From Rhizophlyctis rosea (Eukaryota; Chytridiomycota; Chytridiomycetes; Rhizophlyctidales; Rhizophlyctidaceae), in assembly GCA_027596075.1 (NCBI GenBank), contig JADGJC010000095.1, forward strand, positions 62,001-126,000: a stretch of DNA of 64,000 bases, in the 5' to 3' direction. A program made the position numbers and the translations under genes. A model generated the notes under the pieces. That model saw only the letters and a program-made list of their open reading frames with translations. It was not told the DNA's origin and ran no database searches. This document shows, in pieces, positions 60,201-64,000 of this stretch; the stretch's first letter is position 1, and every line of letters starts with the position of its first letter.

Positions 60201-61952
60201 ACTGGGAATAACCTGCAACACACGGTTGGGAGGTCTTTAAGGGCGCGTCAGTAATGATGCTAGCATTTGATTTTGTCAATAATCAACTGCACTGATTCAA
60301 GTCGAAGCATCTGATCAGCCCATATGTTGGTACCCATTTAGTCTCGTGCTTGTATTCTTCGCATTCGAGGCGGCGAAACTCGACATTTCCATTGACTGCA
60401 TAGACATTCCTTTTGCACCCATCCATTAGGCTAATGAAGTCCAGACAATTGCCGTTTATGATTGAGAACTGATTAACTGCACTGATTGCGGTCAACTACG
60501 TTGCTCCGTAAAATCTAGAAGCACTCGAAACTTGTAGGGAAAAGTAGCAGTATCAGGTTTGTGGGGGTGTACTGGCACAGACACCGCTCAACTTGGTGCG
60601 CTCCGTTTGGCCCGGCAATTGTTTGCAGCGGAATACTGGGACCATATTTTGGGCCGGCACGCTTGATACTATCTAGTTTTCCGCCACAGGAGGTTTCTAA
60701 ACGGGATTCAACTATTGGCGAGGCAATTGAGATTGGCATACATCAACGCGGATGAAATATCCCCATGCAGCAATATTAACGACGAGTTCAAACACGAATC
60801 AAGGAAATGAGTATCGTTGAATAGGCAAAAAGCAACCCCAGTTGAATGTCGCGGTGTCAGCACCGCTGGCAAGCGTGCTCTGTCCCCTCTCGAATTTGGC
60901 CATCACCATAGGGTATTAGCTGACGATTTACATGGAGCTCGTGAAATGCATGCCAGGATACTGAGACTCTGATCTGCGTGCATGGAGATTGAGATGGAAC
61001 GATGTGCATAATGAGCATCAAGGGTATAGAAAATGGCGGTGAAGACTGTGCAAGGAAGGAGGGGGGAAGGAGGTTTTGGATGGGTTTTGGGGGGGACGCG
61101 TGTTGAATGGGGGATCGGCGTGCCCATCACGTGTGGCTATTGTGCAACCAGCGGAGTGTGGGGTCATTTCCGCGCCTGCGGACCAATTGGGCCATGGCCA
61201 TATCACACCCCCTGTGGTCACCCTGTGGTGCATACAGCGTGATCGACACTCCGGGCCTGCTGAGTATGATGGGAACCCTGATGGGAACCCTGATGGGAGC
61301 CTAACTGGGCCCTGGCTGAGCGACATTGAATGTCGCGTGTGTTGGTGCTACCCAGATCTCATTAGACTCATCGGGGTTATACTAGAATCAAGATTATGGC
61401 TGATCATACAAGCCCAAATCACTGTGCCACCCATTCACACCAATCATCTCAATTCAACGCGCCGCGAGCCTCCCATTTGGTGGCGGTGGCGTCATGAAGC
61501 CCCCACCTTCTGGCACGCGGATCTCATCTTTGTGCGCGTTTGATCTGGAAGGCCGGGAGGTGGCTTGCACTGTAGGAGTGGTGGGAATGCATTGTTTACT
61601 GGTTGCCACAGTAGAGATCTGGATGTGGGGAGGCCAGTCAACGAATGTGCAGGTGACCTGGTCGAAGGACACTGGAAGGGCCCAGCCAACGTCCTTCTGG
61701 AACAACTTAACACTCCTCAGAACTTGACACCTTCATCTCCTCACCACCATCTGCATTCCCTATAGCGAGACCATATCCGTGCGGGGTCAGCAACATAGAC
61801 ACGTGGAACAAGAGCTGGAATAATGTGAGTGCTAACGCCCCTGTGGGAAGGTCACCTTCTCTCATACAGCTGATCTCATCTCGCGTGTCTGACATCTCAC
61901 TTTCCCACGATGAACATAGAACTCGTAAACCTGCCACAAACACCTATCAAAA
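57236..61952. other. Gene-poor tract between the esterase and the SET-MYND gene
   Basis: About 4.7 kb with no complete gene. Overlapping open frames on both strands at 59279-60005 lack domains or splice signals. A 4-copy GGGAACCCTGAT-like mini-repeat lies at about 61270-61297. The last 200 nt should hold the SET-MYND promoter. Confidence 0.4.
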
Positions 61953-64000
61953 ATGGTCGCAGAAACGAAAAACCAAACAAAATCTAACGGTACCTCTAAC
62001 GGGGCTGCAGCTGCGGCCGCTACCGCATCCGCTAAGAAGAAGAAGTCAAAGAAGGCCCAACCCGCTGCTCCCATTGACACCTCTAAATATGAACAATTCG
62101 TCAACGAAAACAAGCTGCCTATCAAGGTTCAATTCTCCCAGAACAAGGGACGGCATGCCGTTGCGGCTGAAGATCTGGAGACCGGAACAATCGTCTGCAA
62201 TGAGAGGGCGACTTCGTTGATTATCTCCACTCAGGGACTTCAGGATTACTGTCATAACTGTGTCCAGCCTCTCATCAAGGCTTCTCTGCGTCAGGAAAAG
62301 GTGGGTTGACTCGCGCAGAGTGTGAATGGGGTGGGGTGTGGATTGGGGGGTGGAAGGGGAGGGAGTAGGGCCAGCGGGGCTGGTGGATATGCCCGCGGGT
62401 TGGGCATGGAGGGAAGCGATGGATATGTCCGCGGGTTGGGCCTGGAGCGAAGGGGTGGATCATTGTGAGCAAAGCGAACGGATGATATAGTGGAAATTGG
62501 TTAGAGAACGCACCAATCTAATCAAATTCACCACAAATCAGGTCTCCTGCGGAAAATGCGCAAAAGCCTCCTACTGCTCCGCCAAATGCCAAAAAGCCGA
62601 TGCCGCCCGCCACACCCTGGAATGCCCCCTCGTTCCCAAGCTCTACGAAGTCGCCACGAAGCACGAGCTTAACGTCGATCTCCTTCGTTTGATCTTATCG
62701 CTTATCACCAGGCGTGTTTTGGAACAGAAGAAGCAGAGGATGTTGGCTAAGGGCGCCGAGTTCACTGAGGAGCCTGGACCGCCTGTTGGGCCTTTCTTCT
62801 GTGTTGAGGATTTGCCGGTTCATCGTGATGCGTTTGAGAAGACTTGGCTGAAGGCTGTTACTGGTGCTGGTGAGTTGTCTGATGACGTGTTGGTTTCTGT
62901 ATGGGTGGGCAGTGCACACACTTGAAGTTTGACTCACACTTTGTCACCAGCCAAGACCCTCCAAGAAGTCCTTCCGGAAACTCTTGCCACTCCAGAAGAC
63001 GACATCATCGACTACGCGTGCCGCATCAACTCAAATGCTCACAGTCTCAGTGATGAAGAGGGCAGCAACCCTGACACTGCCTTCGGTCTCTTCCCCGTCG
63101 GATCTCTCTTCTTCAGGCACAGGTATGTTGATACCCTTGCTCATTGATCGACTTCACATCCAAGCCAATTGCATGACACATCCACACAGCTGCGCACCCA
63201 ACTGCCACTTCGTCGGCGGCTACGGCATCCTCACCTACCGCACCACCCGCCCCATCAAAGCCGGCGAAGAACTTCTTGTCTCCCACGTCGAACTCTACAA
63301 CGCGCGCCCGATCCGCAAACAGGAGCTTAAACTCACCAAGCACTTCCACTGCCGCTGCTCCCGCTGTGAAGTCCCCATGCGCAAATCCGTCGATAGGTAC
63401 CTCGACGGTGTCTTGTGCAGGGAATGCCACACTGGTGTATACTTGAGCGAGAAGGATCTTCCGAAGGAGGAGGTTGAGAAGTTGAAGGAGGCGAAGGCTG
63501 CTAAGGGCGGGAAGAAGGGAAAGAAGAAGTCTGCGTCCCCGGAGAAGGAGGAGGAGGTTAAGGAGAACGGTGAAACTTCTCCAGAAGAAACTCCCACAAT
63601 CGAAAGCGCCCACTGCGACGTCTGCGGCCACGCCATCCCCCACCCCGAAGTCCAAATGATTCAAGCGCGCGCGCAACAAGAATTCCGCGACCTCTACCAA
63701 CACGTCATGCGACCCGGCACCAACCAAGCCCAAGTCGCGAATCTCCTAAACCAGTTTGTCAACTTTTACGGTCACCGGAACAGGATTCTCCACCCTTACA
63801 ACGCGACGCTTCATAACGCCCGCATCCCGCTCCAACATACGCTCTTCACCCTTGGAGACTACGCCCACGCTTTGGCCGTCGCGAAGGAGACTGTTGATAT
63901 TTGGGAGAAGAGTGGTGTTGTTCCGGGTGCGAGGCAGGAGTATGTTGATATGCTTTGTGCTGTTGCGGATTGTTTGGAGAAGTTGGGGAGGGCCAAGGCG
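61953..64000 (+). CDS. SMYD-type SET and MYND domain protein, truncated by the window edge
   Basis: Exons 61953-62300, 62542-62869, 62951-63122 and 63190 to beyond 64000, all in phase, giving more than 550 residues. Likely a lysine methyltransferase. The N-terminus is Ala-rich and basic (AKKKKSKKAQPAA). The split SET domain begins at IKVQFSQNKGRHAVAAEDLE. A MYND zinc finger is inserted (CHNCVQPL; then CGKCAKASYCSAKCQKADAA and HTLEC), its Cys/His ligands spread over intron 1. The SET core is FFRHSCAPNCHFVGG with GEELLVSHVELYN; post-SET cysteines follow in HCRCSRC. A Lys/Glu-rich insert (KGGKKGKKKSASPEKEEE) precedes CDVCGH. The visible end (LHPYNATLHNARIPLQHTLF, then GDYAHALAVAKETVDIWEKS) resembles the TPR-like C-terminal domain of SMYD proteins. 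The 3' end is missing. Confidence 0.93.
62385..62460 (+). repeat. Two-copy 36-nt tandem repeat in SET-MYND intron 1, shared with TOM40
   Basis: Units at 62385-62420 and 62421-62456 agree at about 31 of 36 positions. Each has GGATATG-(C/T)-CCGCGGGTTGGGC and a GGAG(C/G)GAAG core. The same unit occurs four times in TOM40 intron 2, in the same orientation relative to transcription. It sits in the middle of a 241-nt intron (62301-62541). Confidence 0.88.

Noticed and set aside
1..64000. CRISPR arrays, phage, operons or toxin-antitoxin modules
   Set aside because: No such structures seen; spliced genes and tRNA types show this is eukaryotic nuclear DNA.

Overview
The window is nuclear DNA of a zoosporic-type fungus, most likely a chytrid (an inference; I cannot place the species). 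Genes are split by short GT-AG introns of about 58 to 400 nt with CTAAC/CTGAC-like branch points. They include fungus-specific families: an AA9 polysaccharide monooxygenase with a CBM1 cellulose-binding domain, a Brr6/Brl1 nuclear-envelope protein, TOM40 and a SMYD-type SET-MYND protein. The four tRNA genes are of the eukaryotic nuclear type. There is no operon structure, no CRISPR array and no prokaryotic signal. The exon coordinates given were worked out by hand from splice signals and reading-frame continuity.

Layout from left to right: tRNA-Thr(AGT); AA9-CBM1 monooxygenase (-); F-box protein with a frame break (+); secreted type-B carboxylesterase (-) whose first intron holds an assembly gap; Brr6/Brl1 homolog with seven exons (-); small secreted cysteine-rich protein (-); a 1,875-residue membrane-anchored coiled-coil protein with 11 internal repeats (+); tRNA-Gly(TCC) (-); GT4 glycosyltransferase (-); tRNA-Ser(TGA) (+) with a decayed partial copy just upstream; a proline/alanine-rich GPI-type cell-surface protein (+); a second tRNA-Gly(TCC) (+); TOM40 (-); a second secreted carboxylesterase (+); and a SET-MYND gene (+) that runs off the right edge.

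The secreted products (monooxygenase, two esterases, cysteine-rich protein, GPI-type protein) fit a saprotroph or parasite that attacks plant-like polymers. TOM40 (mitochondrial import) and Brr6/Brl1 (nuclear pore and envelope biogenesis) are housekeeping genes.

Long gene-poor tracts (about 8-10, 12.7-15.9, 16.4-20.7, 31-34.3, 36-47.8, 49.5-55.4 and 57.2-61.9 kb) separate the recognised genes. They are not empty. Several hold coding-like exons of unrecognised proteins, some with compatible splice sites (near 16.5-16.9, 41.7-42.1 and 52.9-53.6 kb) and some broken by stops or frame shifts (34.5-35.0 and 40.9-41.2 kb). A foldback repeat near 33.6 kb lies beside a possible transposase relic.

The most interesting signals are: a roughly 36-nt repeat carried in the same transcriptional sense inside introns of two unrelated genes (TOM40 and the SET-MYND gene); the 11-fold repeat of the giant coiled-coil protein; and an exactly duplicated four-cysteine motif in the small secreted protein.
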